From Lytechinus pictus (Eukaryota; Echinodermata; Echinoidea; Temnopleuroida; Toxopneustidae), in NCBI RefSeq assembly GCF_037042905.1, contig NC_087245.1, positions 30,692,001-30,756,000 of the forward strand: DNA of 64,000 bases, in the 5' to 3' direction. The notes under the pieces were generated by a model. It was not told where the DNA came from. It saw nothing but the letters and a program-made list of their open reading frames with translations, and made no database searches. Of this stretch, positions 23,501-34,044 are shown piece after piece (positions within the stretch are counted from its first letter, which is position 1; every line of letters begins with the position of its first letter). A program made the position numbers and the translations under genes.

Positions 23501-26500
23501 CCGCACGCCATATACCTCATGCCAGAACCTGAATGTTGTGTCACAGCGCAAAAAAGCGAATGATCTCCAACAGACATAAGTCCTGTGTGCAGGGGCGTAG
23601 ACAACGGGGGGGATGAGGGGGATGCATCCCCCCCACCTCACAAGGTGGGGGGGATGGCATGTACAATCATCCCCCCCAGGTTTTGGGGAATGATTTTTGG
23701 TTACTTAATAAGTCATAATGATGATAATAATAGTAATAATAATAATGATAACAATTATAATATTAATGATAATAATAATTATGATGATGATGATAATAAT
23801 CCTCATCATTATTATAATTGTGTTTATTGTTATTAGCCGCATTCACACGGTGAAAGCCAATTCAGACGGTAAAAAAAAGAAAATCTTACAAGTATTTTGT
23901 GGTTATCTTGTGGTTTGGAAACCACAAGACAACCACAAGATTAATCGCGCATATTTTGCAGTGCGCGCAATCTCGTGGTGTGGAAACCAAAAGATAACCA
24001 CGAGTTTTGCGTGTTCAAATGGGGCAAACCACGTGTTATAGGCATTATACATTGTGTGCAAAATGCATCAGCGCAATCTAAAACAGAATAGAAAATGAAT
24101 GTGATACAACAGTATACATAATAATTCGTGACAGAGAGTACCATACTACTATCTTTATAACATATATAATTATGTATAATCATGAATTGTTCAACTTCAT
24201 GCTCCCACTATATGACTATTGTTACACTAATACTGATATCAGGACTGACTGGTATACATTAGTTTGTTGTTAAGCTTGCAGCAGCTACATCTTTTCTGTA
24301 TTGTTAACTATTTATTTATTTTTGTTTTATTTAAGATGCACTTTGTTTTGTATTCATTTAAAGTATGTTGATTGATGCATGAAGACATAAGTTTGAAATG
24401 TTTAAAGAAGTTTGTTTCATGTAAAGCGCAGTGTGAATTTACCCTGTCTTGAAATGCGAGATAAAAGAGTATTAAGCATTATTATTTGTATTAGTATTAT
24501 TTTTTATTTGTATTATTATTATTATTATTATTATTATAAGACTGAGATCAAATAGAAGTAAATAATGCCCTAATTTGAAACGATGCAATGCCGTTATGGT
24601 TCCGATTTCTTCACAAACTTACAAAGCAGTATTGTTACTCCATGGATCATAGTGATACTGTTTATGTTTTTTGTATCTGTATGTTAATGAGCCGCCAGCC
24701 AATATCCATCTATGGATACTATGCCTGTTTCTTTGAGGTAAAAAAAAAGCATAGTATGTACGTATTCATTATGCTTTATAATGAACAGACATATTGTTAT
24801 TTGTTTGTTGTTTATGTGTTCTATTCACAAATGGCCACAGAGGCTGTTTTCATTCATAACCACATACCCATATCAAGACAACAAAGACTATACCTGCGTG
24901 TACACAGTTGACATTGGTTTTTTTTTCTGAAGAGGTGTAACAGCAAAATTCACAGAGATAAATAAATACGTAGTGTGGTTCAATATGCAATACTATGTGT
25001 CAGTCCATTCTGTATTCGTATGCCACGGTGTGTAGATCTTGTCGATGTATGTCTGTCCATTCAATTAAGGCGTAGTATGTGTGTGGTGCGCGCACCCGTG
25101 TGTGTGTGTGGGGGGTGAGTATGTGTGTGTGTGCGTGCGCGCTTGTGTGTGTTATTTTACCTCATTAAGTATGCATCAGATTGCACGATTTCAAGTTCAA
25201 AATTGCAAAAGCTCCCTACCGTGGGAGGGGGGACAACCCCCTCCCACACCCTCCCCCCGCTCGGTCGCTTCGCTCCCTCGCTCGGGCGCTTCGCGCCCTC
25301 ACTAGCGTTGGCAGCCCAGTCATCCCCCCCAGGTGCACGAACCTGTCTACGCCACTGCCTGTGTGACTCTGTATATATCAGTGGACCAATGTGTGGCAGT
25401 GGCGTAGCTACGGGGGGGGGGGGGGCCTGGGGGGCACGTGCCCCCCCCCCCCCCTGAAAAAATTGGCAGAGCAAAAAAAAAGAAAAAAGGGAGAAAGAAG
25501 AAAAGAAAAAAGGAAAAGAAGAAGAAAGACAGAAGCAAAAAAAGAAGAGGAAAATAAGAGGAGGAAGACGAGTGAATGAAATAATGTGAAGGGAAGACTT
25601 GCAAAAAAAAAAATATTTCATGTTACTATTATAAAACTTTTGCTTGCGCTTCGCGCCAGAATTGCATGTTCGATGAGATTCATATCTTGCTCAATAGGCT
25701 GATATGGAGCAAGTTTTGAAGTCAATATACAAAATATATGTTAGCTCGGACATCGAGCTTTCATCAATTTTTTTTTATTAACAAATTTAAGTGCTCTAGC
25801 TGTAAAATGTACATATCAGCAATTTTAAGCTCACGCTGCGTGGTCAAATTGTTTGATTTGCCAAGTTCCTATTGTCTACGTGTATTCCATAATGTTCCAT
25901 TAAACAGATGTATTCAGACTGCCCAGATTCTAGGTCTAAATCTAAAACATGCGCGATAGCCTGCATGTTCTTTATATTATATTATATTAAATGTACTTAA
26001 ATTATCCAGTTTCACATCAGAATATCAATAATTGTCTTCTTACGCTTCACGATCGCATTATTAATGATACCCAATTAACTATCCTATTTATGATTTACAA
26101 AATATGAAGAGTGTCCCGCTTTTAGGTCTAAAATCTCAATTTTATTCCTCTCGCGCTTCGCGCTCGCATCAATTTTTTAGTTACATACCTATTCCATTTA
26201 TTAATACAAAAAGTGCTTAGAATGACAATTTTTTAGATCGGAATGTCAAAAAAATTTGCTCGCGCTTCGCGCTCGCATTATTGAAATATATACCGTCTTC
26301 GTGGGTAACTGTAAGCAGTCCTTAACAGGTCCCTTTTCGATAATGCTAGAACAGTTAATACAAATTTCTGCTCGCGTTTGGCGTTCGCAGTAACCATCTA
26401 GTTACATATGAATCTTGTTCAGGATCACACATAACATTGCCCAGAATATTAAATTTTCAGGACAAAATACATGAAAGTAACAACAACAAAAAATCGCTCG

Positions 26501-28477
26501 CGCTTCGCGCTCGCACTTTTTATAAGGCTTATGAGATTATTTCATGTTTATGTTGTTTTATAAGAATAAAACTAAGAATTGACTGATCGGGGGAAATATA
26601 GGTGACGATAATTTCGGGCCCCGTCCCCTATTGGCGAAAGTCGGATCCGCCCTTGTGACACATACACACACAACGGAAAAAATGGTGCCCCCCTGAAAAA
26701 GCAAGGACCCCCAGTGCCCCCCAGGAAAAATATTCTAGCTACGCCACTGATGTGTGGCCCCAGGAAGCGAGGATGCTATAGGCAGTATACACACCTGCAA
26801 ATCAGGTTGAAAATTAGTAGAGCAAAAAATAAAATAAAATGAAATAAAAACAGTTATTGTTCCCAAATGACGGAGATTTGGGGAGCAATGACCCTTTTAA
26901 TTCTTGTAAAATTTCAAAATCAAAATCTTTCCCAGGGCACTGGATCAATGTGAGTAGACCTAAGGACAGTAGAGAGTTTTCGCGACGGGGAATTTCAATC
27001 GGTTCCAGGTGAAACCAATTAGGCAACTGCATCTCAGTTGGTTCCAGTTGTTCCAATTTCCCTATTAAAACCAATTGAATCCAATTGGAGGCAACTGGTT
27101 TCAATTGGTTCCAGTTGAAACCAATTGGAGGCAACTGGTTCCAGTTGAAACCAATTAGTTTCAACTGGATCCAATTGGAACTTCCAGTTGGAATGAACTT
27201 AATTAGTTACAATTTAATTAACATTTGTACTAACTAGTGCTCATGCCAACACAGAAGCGTTGTTATATGTCTATTAATACCAGTAAAGGGCATAGATAAA
27301 ATATAAACTCTCATACATATATAGTTATATGGAAGAGCTTCGAATATATGTACTAGTATTTGTATTTGATGTAATTTGGTAACAGTTAGTGGTGTACTAA
27401 TTATCTTTTAATCTATTGTAATTACAATCTATAATATTTATGAACATGGTTTTCACTGCTTAGTATTAAAAACTTATCTTTAAAAAGTGTGGCACATGAG
27501 AATGAAAAGAAATGAATAGATACATTGTAAATGATGATAAATCACATAAAACGTCAATCTGTACATATTGGCAGATAATATGCAAATCAACTGGTTTCAA
27601 TTGGATCCAGTTGGATAACTGGAAAAATTTCCAATTAGAAACCAATTGGAAGTTATTTCCAGTTACCCAACTGGATCCAGTTAGGATTTCCAGTTACCCA
27701 ACTGGTTCCAGTTAGGATTTCCATTTACCCAACTGGTTCCAGTTAGGATTTCCATGAGTTACCCAACTGGTTCCAGTTAGAAGTCATTTCCAGTTGGAAG
27801 ACATTTTCAGTAACTCAACTGGTTCCAGTTAGGATTTCCAGTTGCCCAACTGGTTCCAATTGGTTTCAATTGGAAATTGTTATATTCCAGTTAAAACCAA
27901 TTGAAACCAATTGAAACCAATTGAAACCAATTGAAACCAGTTGGAAATCCAACTGGTTTCAATTGGATTTTGGTCCTGGGTTCTACAATGCAGCAAATGC
28001 GTTGTAAGTCAAATCTCAATAAAACTTTGTCGAGGGTCGGTGAATCGGAACTGCAGTTTTGTCAGTGACTCTAGACATGGACCTATTACGAATAGGTCCA
28101 TGCTCTAGACAAACGGCGTATTTGCGCTCTTTCGTCAGTTCTGGAACGACGGACGAATTAAACTGTGGTTCCAATTCGCAGACATAAATAGTCTTTGGTC
28201 TATGGAATCGAATGATGTTTTCATTATTTTATTCTTGATTCTTTTCCAGTTGGTGTGTTACGGTTTCCTCGCCCTTGTCTTTACCCCGATGATTGCGTTT
28301 TTCTGGGCGTTATTTTTCGCATCGGTCAACCACGGGGTAGTGTGGTGCATCCAGCCTTGCTATAGGACGTTCTACATCGCCTGCAGGCTTTGCCATATGG
28401 TGTACAGGCCTTGTGTTCGACAATGCTTTGATCCGCTTAGCAAACGCGGTGTCAAGGCTCAGCTGACGTTGAATTGA
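20247..28477 (+). CDS. CAV: Caveolin-family gene A (three coding exons)
   Basis: Joining 20247-20540, 21965-22045 and 28250-28477 gives 200 codons plus stop, both introns in phase 0. Caveolins are membrane-hairpin proteins that oligomerise to shape caveolae at the inner plasma membrane. Residues 1-98 are a Gln/Pro-rich cytoplasmic head ending IYAFPEHVS. Residues 101-108 (FTDTFKES) stand where the family signature FEDVIAEP is expected. The hairpin core (about 130-170) has the conserved W144, FA148-149, H153, W157 and QP160-161. P161 aligns with Pro132 of vertebrate caveolin-1, and C162 aligns with its palmitoylated Cys133. The tail is rich in cysteine (residues 158-187). It is about 19 residues shorter than in B, with C longer still, and ends TLN. 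Exon calls rest on matching splice sites and paralogue alignment. Orientation is opposite to B and C. Confidence 0.88.
20935..21435. repeat. Large inverted repeat of GGTTCGTTATTCCGAA units
   Basis: The left half repeats 'ccgaaggttcgt(t/a)at' and 'tccgaaaacgaaataagg'. The right half is its inverse. At the centre 21225-21255 and 21270-21300 are perfect 31-bp arms around a 14-nt loop. It sits in intron 1 of caveolin A and creates long spurious frames on both strands. Confidence 0.93.
21965..22045 (+). CDS. CAV: Caveolin A exon 2 (signature exon)
   Basis: 27 codons between ttcttgttcag and gtaagt. It begins IGFTDTFKES and ends LIYKYTH, as in B and C, but is four codons shorter in the middle. It is far too short to be found by frame length and was located by homology to exon 2 of B and C. 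Confidence 0.88.
22171..22244 (+). mobile_element. tRNA-derived SINE head
   Basis: A-box-like TGGTCCAGTGGTTAGAG and B-box-like GAGTTCGAATCCCC are correctly spaced, with an anticodon-loop position reading CAT. The acceptor ends do not pair, so this is a SINE head and not a tRNA gene. Its body probably continues to about 22330. Confidence 0.7.
22383..23358 (+). pseudogene. Decayed non-LTR reverse transcriptase in caveolin A intron 2
   Basis: Three frame pieces are in order. The first (22383-22637) has the RT core GIPQGSVLG and, where F/YADD is expected, IFVDDVVMY. The second (22903-23109) has LYKSNIQPCFDYAISVWG and LNRLQKRAARYVTG. The third (23140-23358) has MYKCIHGLAPSRL and KKSFMFSPYGSGKI. 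Stops and frameshifts separate them. The order matches the C-terminal half of CR1/Jockey-type ORF2. It is on the same strand as the host gene. Confidence 0.9.
23590..25357. mobile_element. Non-autonomous TIR transposon, 8-bp TSD CCTGTGTG
   Basis: 1768 bp. The left end is CAGGGGCGTAGACAAC and the right end is CTGTCTACGCCACTG. Both flanks are CCTGTGTG (23582-23589 and 25358-25365), a perfect 8-bp duplication. The interior contains AAT/GAT repeats (23720-23800), a near-perfect hairpin built on cttgtggtttggaaaccaca (about 23900-23940), and a TG microsatellite (25080-25150). No transposase is seen. An 8-bp duplication with CAGNGGCG ends suggests hAT-type, by inference. Confidence 0.9.
25397..26749. 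mobile_element. Non-autonomous TIR transposon, 8-bp TSD ATGTGTGG, with palindrome array
   Basis: 1353 bp. The left end is CAGTGGCGTAGCTAC and the right end is CTAGCTACGCCACTG. It is flanked by perfect ATGTGTGG duplications (25389-25396 and 26750-26757). It includes a G/C-run foldback at the left end and four or more GCTCGCGCTTCGCGCTCGC-type units (26150, 26258, about 26370, 26496). Another transposon's right end (tcggatccgccctt) is embedded near 26640. It lies 39 bp from the preceding element. Confidence 0.92.
26990..27970. repeat. CCAATTGGAAACCAGTTGG repeat blocks
   Basis: Two blocks (about 26998-27185 and 27585-27965) consist of short units alternating AACTGG, TTCCAGTTGG, CAATTGG and GAAACCAATTG. 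They are self-complementary, so each block and the pair can fold back. They flank a unique AT-rich core of about 400 bp. Intron 2 of caveolin A. Confidence 0.88.
28076..28102. repeat. 12-bp perfect hairpin
   Basis: CATGGACCTATT and AATAGGTCCATG are separated by three bases (acg). It is about 150 bp before the last exon of caveolin A. Confidence 0.85.
28250..28477 (+). CDS. CAV: Caveolin A exon 3 (membrane hairpin and tail)
   Basis: 75 codons plus TGA after an acceptor cttttccag. Core pattern W...FA...H....W..QP is intact. Eight cysteines fall between residues 158 and 187 or just before, far more than in B or C. The tail after FDP is short and ends QLTLN. Confidence 0.92.
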   Translation: MVCYGFLALVFTPMIAFFWALFFASVNHGVVWCIQPCYRTFYIACRLCHMVYRPCVRQCFDPLSKRGVKAQLTLN

Positions 28478-28490
28478 ATGAAGATGATGA

Positions 28491-28672
28491 CAGGGGCCGC
28501 GGAACGGTTTTCAAAGTGGGAGGGCTGAGCCAAAAGTGGGGGGCTGACCATGCAAAAAATCACAATCCTTTGGTCATTTTTACGTTTTTGTACACGGTTT
28601 TGGAAAAAAGCGGGGGGGGGGGGAGGGGGGGGGGCTGAAGCCCCCCAGCCCCCCTCGCTTCCGCAGCCCCTG
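28491..28672. mobile_element. MITE family GGCCGCGG, copy 2 (5-bp TSD GATGA)
   Basis: 182 bp. It begins CAGGGGCCGCGGAACGG, ends CTTCCGCAGCCCCTG and is flanked by GATGA (28486-28490 and 28673-28677). It inserted 13 bp after the stop codon of caveolin A, so it should lie in that gene's 3' UTR. Confidence 0.93.
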
Positions 28673-28677
28673 GATGA

Positions 28678-29046
28678 CAGGCAATGCTTAGGGCCTTTTG
28701 TCATCGTATAGGCCCATCGCCCATCTCTCGATCTCGATCTCGAGAACCAAACAGAGCTTTATACATCAACAACCAGGGATCCGTTCCCTGGTCAAACCAA
28801 TCCTTTCATTGAGTATCATAACAAAACCGAACGGCACGCATAGGCATACTGATTGAGATTTAGGGCTGCTATAGCTGCCCCCTCCTCGAATTTTCACAAC
28901 TTTCGGTATTTAAACCATTTTAATGTATTTTAGCATCATGAATTTCATTGAATCGCTTTTATTATCTGGCCCATAGCATCTGTTTCTACGGACGAGTTTT
29001 TTTTATATTATAATTAATAATAAATCGTTGAATTATTATTGTCATT
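28678..29046. other. Downstream of caveolin A, no gene
   Basis: A short 'ctcgatctcgat' repeat near 28725-28743. Otherwise unremarkable. No clear polyadenylation signal close to the caveolin A stop. Confidence 0.4.
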
Positions 29047-30020
29047 TTTGTCTCACCTGCATAGCAGAGTGAGACTATAGGCGCCGCTTTTCCGACGGCG
29101 ACGGCGACGGCGGCGGCGGCGGCGACGGCGGCGTCAACACCAAATCTTAACCTGAGGTTAAGTTTTTGAAATGACAGCATAACTTAGAAAGTATATGGAC
29201 CTAGTTCATGAAACTTGGCCATAAGGTTAATCAAGTATTACTGAACATCCTGCCTGAGTTTCATGTCACATGACCAAGGTCAAAGGTCATTTAGGGTCAA
29301 TGAACTTAGACCATGTTGGGGGAATCAACATCAAAATCTTAACCTAAGGTTAAGTTTTTGAAATGTCATCATAACTCAGAAAATATATGGACCTAGTTCA
29401 TGAAACTTATACATAAGGTTAATCAAGTATCACTGAACATCCTGCATGAGTTTCACGTCACATGACCAAGGTCAAAGGTCATTTAGGGTCAATGAACTTT
29501 GGCCGAATTGGGGGTATCTGTTGAATTACCATCATAACTTTGAAAGTTTATGGATCTGATTCATGAAACTTAGACATAATAGTAATCAAGTATTACTGAA
29601 CATCCTGTGCAAGTTTCAGGTCACATGATCAAGGTCAAAGGTCATTTAGGGTCAATGAACTTTGGCCAAATTGGGGTATTTGTTGAATTACAGCCATAAA
29701 TTTGAAAGTGTGTTGGTCTAGTTCATAAAACTTGGACATAATAGTAATCAAGTATCACTGAACATCCTGTGCGAGTTTCAGGTCACATGATCAAGGTCAA
29801 AGGTCATGTAAGGTCAAAGAACTTTGGCCACGTTGGGGGTATTTGTTGAATTGCCATCATATCTCTATAAGTGTATTGGTCTAGTTCATAAAACGTGGAA
29901 ATAAGAGTAACCAAGTATCACTGAACATCTTGTGCGAGTTATAGTAGTTTTCAAAATCAGCACTGCTGCTATATTGAATCGCGTGATGCAGGTGAGACGG
30001 CCAGAGGCATTCCACTTGTT
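29047..30020 (+). repeat. Modular repeat with CTCACCTGCATAGCAGAGTG end, copy 1
   Basis: It begins GTCTCACCTGCATAGCAGAG, then gcgccgcttttccgacggcg and a (GGCGAC)n run. Five diverged modules of about 165-190 bp follow, each with 'tagttcatgaaactt', 'atcaagtat(t/c)actgaacatcctg', 'tcacatgaccaaggtcaaag' and 'agggtcaatgaactt'. It closes with tgatgcaggtgagacggcca. A copy in the other orientation lies at 35906-36655. The alanine/valine-rich frame through the GGC repeat is an artefact. Confidence 0.9.
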
Positions 30021-31379
30021 GTTTTTTTTTTTTTTGGGGGGGGGGCTCGTTCCCTTCTCTCGCATTCATATTTTCAAAACAGTGCACAATCTAATATCCA
30101 AAACCTGAACTTTCTCAAAACCCTTGCTTCCGAATTTCGCTGCTAGATTGATCCCGAACAAACGTCAGACTGCAAACAGTGACGTCACTTTTATAATATA
30201 GACCCGTGACTTTTTTTACGGTTTTCATGTAGCCCCTTTCTGCTATTCCATCAAGCATTTTACCTATAGCTGGCCCCTGTATTTTTAAAAATAATGATTT
30301 AACACTTGCTTTTATTTAAGTGCATTATGTCTTTTATCTATTGTTATCATTTAACTGTTACAATTCGTAATTTGATCAAAAAGTGCAGAAATTCCTGTTA
30401 AAAAACCCCCAGCTCATATAGGGTATGGGCCGTATATTCATGATCAGGCGCCAAGCGCAGAACCAGGACTGACCGGGGGTGGGGCAATTTTATTATGAAA
30501 TGTGTTTTTCACTAATTGTCTGGAAAGCAAGGAGGATAGTAAAGAAAATGGGCAAATGAAAGAAAGGGGAAATTTGAGAAGCAAAAAAAAAAAACCGAAC
30601 CCCTCCCCCCAAAAAAAATGTGGTCATCGATCTCCAGTTATCGGAAGCGCTTCACGACCAAGATTTTCTGACCAGCTGCAATTCCTCGATCCACGCATTT
30701 TTAAAAGTACTCATGCATAAAATTCATACAAGTGTTGAGCCAAAATCAAAAGTTATCTGCAAATCAGTGTTACAAATTTCCGATTATTATATTTGGAAAT
30801 GGAATGGTTGTGTTCGGTTTGTTTAAAATATGCAATATCTATATGCATGATCACAAATTCATTGATCTGATGAGAAACATTGGAATCAAGTTGAAAATTA
30901 TAACAAATTAAGATTTTCCAAGTATGTAAATATTCTTAGACATTTCGTTTGTCTAGATAAAGACTTGTATTTACAGTTTCAATTCAGTATGAATATATCA
31001 ACTTGAAATTTTATCCATGGATTATTGTTTGAACGAAATCGCAAAAAAAAATTGTATGTATTGTAAATTAGCTTTCATCAATGGTTTAGGAAAAGAATAT
31101 TAATGTAGGTTAACCGGGGATATTTTCTCGCCTGTGTGTGTTATAATGTAACTATATATTTTCTAAATTTTTGGGGTAGTGAATATGTATACATTGGGGT
31201 TTTTTGTACAATTTCTTGAATATTTATAATAAGATTAACATCGGTGTATAGTTTTCATTTATTTTTCTTTCATGTATTATGTTTTGTGGTGAAATTGCGA
31301 AGCTCTCAATCTATTTCAAAAAATAATAAAGCCACCCTCTGTATTTTTATGTAGAATGTGTTATATATTTATCATTTAA
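30021..31379. other. No gene recognised
   Basis: AT-rich with T/G and A/C homopolymer runs at about 30020-30048 and 30584-30618. No exon supported. Confidence 0.4.
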
Positions 31380-31930
31380 TTATTTATTTATCACGTTTTC
31401 TTTAAAAGACAGGGTTGTCCTGTTCAAGCCAATTGGCTTGCTTTTCAGGGGAGCCCTGTCAAATAAACATAGTAACATAACACATACAGAAATAAAAACA
31501 GTGATTGAAAATAAATAATGACATTTCATAGAAAAAATATATGAAATGAATATAAAACATGGAAAATAATTAATACAAAGACAAAGTGTAAAGGACAACA
31601 ATCAATTCAAGTAACGGAAAAAAAGAAAACATAAGACACTGATCGTTTTGGATGGTTACTGAGGATTTTTTTTCAATGTTTCTGGTATTGTCTTAGACGT
31701 CTTTTGACGATTTGGAGGGAAGGAGGTGTTTGATTATGAAGTGGTAGGGAGTTGAAAAGTTTGGTTGCAATATAAGAGAAAGAACGTTTTTTGTTTTCAG
31801 TTTTGGGTTTGGGCAGCTATAATTGATTGTAACAAGATATCGAGTAGGGTAAATGGTATATTTATGGTAAATTTTATTATTCATGTACATTTTAAACATA
31901 TTTTTGTACTTGTTTTTTTGTTGATGGAAT
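31380..31930 (-). pseudogene. 3' end of a non-LTR retrotransposon
   Basis: At about 31850-31650 the minus strand reads RSFSYIATKLFNSLPLHNQ, then TPPSLQIVKRRLRQ. This is the usual C terminus of CR1/Jockey ORF2 (RSFSY.A.KLWNSLP). It is followed, down to 31380, by a tail containing AGGGCTCCCCTGAAAAGC and ending AT-rich (aataaata). The 5' part is missing. Confidence 0.75.
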
Positions 31931-31937
31931 CGAAATA

Positions 31938-34042
31938 TACACAACAAAAAAAGTAAGTCCCCCCTTGAACAAACATCAATAATTTCCGAACCAAAGCGAG
32001 TTTGTGATATATTTTTACATGAGCGTGTAGGTAATTTTATAAGCTACCATCTGAGTAAAAGTTATGGACATATTTTACGTCATGCTTCAGTGAGCACCGT
32101 CAGAAGGAAAAAATGTCACTTTTCAAAAGTCACAAGCCAAATATCATGACTTTGAATCCATTTTATTGGAACTGATTCCACATTCTCATCATGAAAAATA
32201 GTCAGAAGACTTATAAAAGGTACTTTCTAAAAGACGATACAACTTTTTGGCTAAATTTCACGGTTGAATAAACACAAGTCCAAATTTGCTATAATTGGAT
32301 TTTTTTCACACATTTTTATCAATAAAAATGATAGAATATGATGACAGTTATTTTTGGGAAGAGTATCTCCAACAATATTCATCGTTTCACGGTTCAATGA
32401 AGATTTATTGACAACAAGAAATATGATTTTCAAATATCATAGGCAAGTATTGTTTCATTTTGGTAACTGAAACTGATCTTTTATCAACTTTTTCGTTATG
32501 TTCATGACCAATTAACATGCTTCAATGATTCAAAGGCGTTTAATTAAACATTCACGCTTGAATGAACACGTGGAATGTGATTAGCTCTTTTTTGCGTTAT
32601 TGGAAAAATTACAATTTGTAACTATGGATATATGTCACAAACCTCCTTGCATGGTTCATTTGATTTGATTTTTATGAAAATCCCGATGTTTAATGCATCA
32701 GTGAGCACACAATATTCGAAAATTATGCAAATGAGAAGAAAGTTCAAGGCCTTGGCCCCACTCTGTGCCGTATCGAATTGTTATTTTGGTGTGCGCGCCT
32801 TTTGGATAGTGTTACTCTGAAGCCATGTGCAAAGTTTCATGAAATAAATGTTTGCAGAAGTAACAAAAACAGTCCATGAAACAAACCCTTATTTCATATT
32901 TGTTAAAATGTTGACTTCCTCTCTCATAGACTTGTGTACATTATGGGTGCATATGTTTAAGAATCAGTAACCCCTTATTCAATATGGTGGAACTTTTTTT
33001 CAAGGATGTCTTTAGCAATGTCATTTGGCAGTAATGTTTATCAACGTATGGGCAGAATTCTGTGCAAAAATGAAATCGATTTGTTTATTTACGGATGAGT
33101 GAGCACGCATCAAAGTGGGAACATTTGTATTTTCAATGTCACAGACTCATTTTAAAGGGTGATATGGTGAATATTGGGGGCAAATTGGGTTTCAAATGTG
33201 ACTTTAACTGCTGTTGTTTTTAGGATCCATCATTTCTATCACCACACACTTTCCGAACTTTTAACATTTTCATGGTTGAGCGAGCACATTCGAAAACTTA
33301 GGAATGAATACTCTTTATACTGCATAAATGTATTCTTTTCCTAACAGTTTCTCATGATCAGTTTGATTTATGGACAAATCAGGGGTGGATCCAGAATTTG
33401 AAAATGGGGGAGGGGCCTATAATCGTGGGAGCCACCAACATTTTCAAATTTTAATATGACCTAACAAGTTGTTAAGGATACTACCAAAAACCCCTATGAT
33501 GATACGTCACAATACAAGGGCCACGGAAAGGTTTTCAAAGTGTGGGGGAGGGGCTTAGCCAAAAGTGGGGGGGGGGGGCTGCCCATGCAAAAAAAAAATC
33601 ACAATCGTGTGGTAATTTTTTCATTTTTGTACATGCTTTTGGAAAAAAGTTGGGGGCCCCAGCCCCCCCCCCCACCCTGCTTCTGCGGCCCCCGCAATAT
33701 TGTGCTCACTCAACCATGAACATACGATATCAAAATTGTGTGTGGAGTGGCTAAATGATGGATAGTAAAACAGCATTAACACCATAAAATTCACCTAACA
33801 ACAACTTTTGCCAAACTTTGTATTTGCACAATCTGAAAAACGACTCTTGTGACTTTCAAAAATGCTCATTTTTAATTCAATCTTTAATTACTCATGCATG
33901 ACTCAACCGATCAATTTCATTTTCTCCTAGGAGTTGCTTAATGAGTGTAGAAAACCACCTACGAAATATCATATCTCAAAATAATTCCGTTCAAAAGTTA
34001 TAGTAATTTGATTTAGGGGGGACTTACTTTTTTTGTTGTGTA
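31938..34042. mobile_element. 2.1-kb TIR element with TA target site
   Basis: The left end TACACAACAAAAAAAGTAAG (then tccccccttga) is inverted at the right end (cttactttttttgttgtgta). A TA dinucleotide flanks each side (31936-31937 and 34043-34044), as for Tc1/mariner-type insertion. The interior is non-coding. It repeats variants of 'catgnttgaatgagcacat' (for example near 32085, 32560, 33090 and 33272, and inverted at 33702). The MITE at 33515 is nested inside it. Confidence 0.88.
33515..33694. mobile_element. MITE family GGCCGCGG, copy 3 (5-bp TSD CAATA), nested
   Basis: 180 bp with ends CAAGGGCCACGGAAAGG and CTTCTGCGGCCCCCG. It is flanked by CAATA at 33510-33514 and 33695-33699. The middle matches copies 1 and 2. 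It is the most diverged of the three at its ends. Confidence 0.9.
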
Positions 34043-34044
34043 TA

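Noticed and set aside
28986-29180. Alanine/valine-rich frame
   Set aside because: Comes from the GGCGAC run at the end of a widespread modular repeat.
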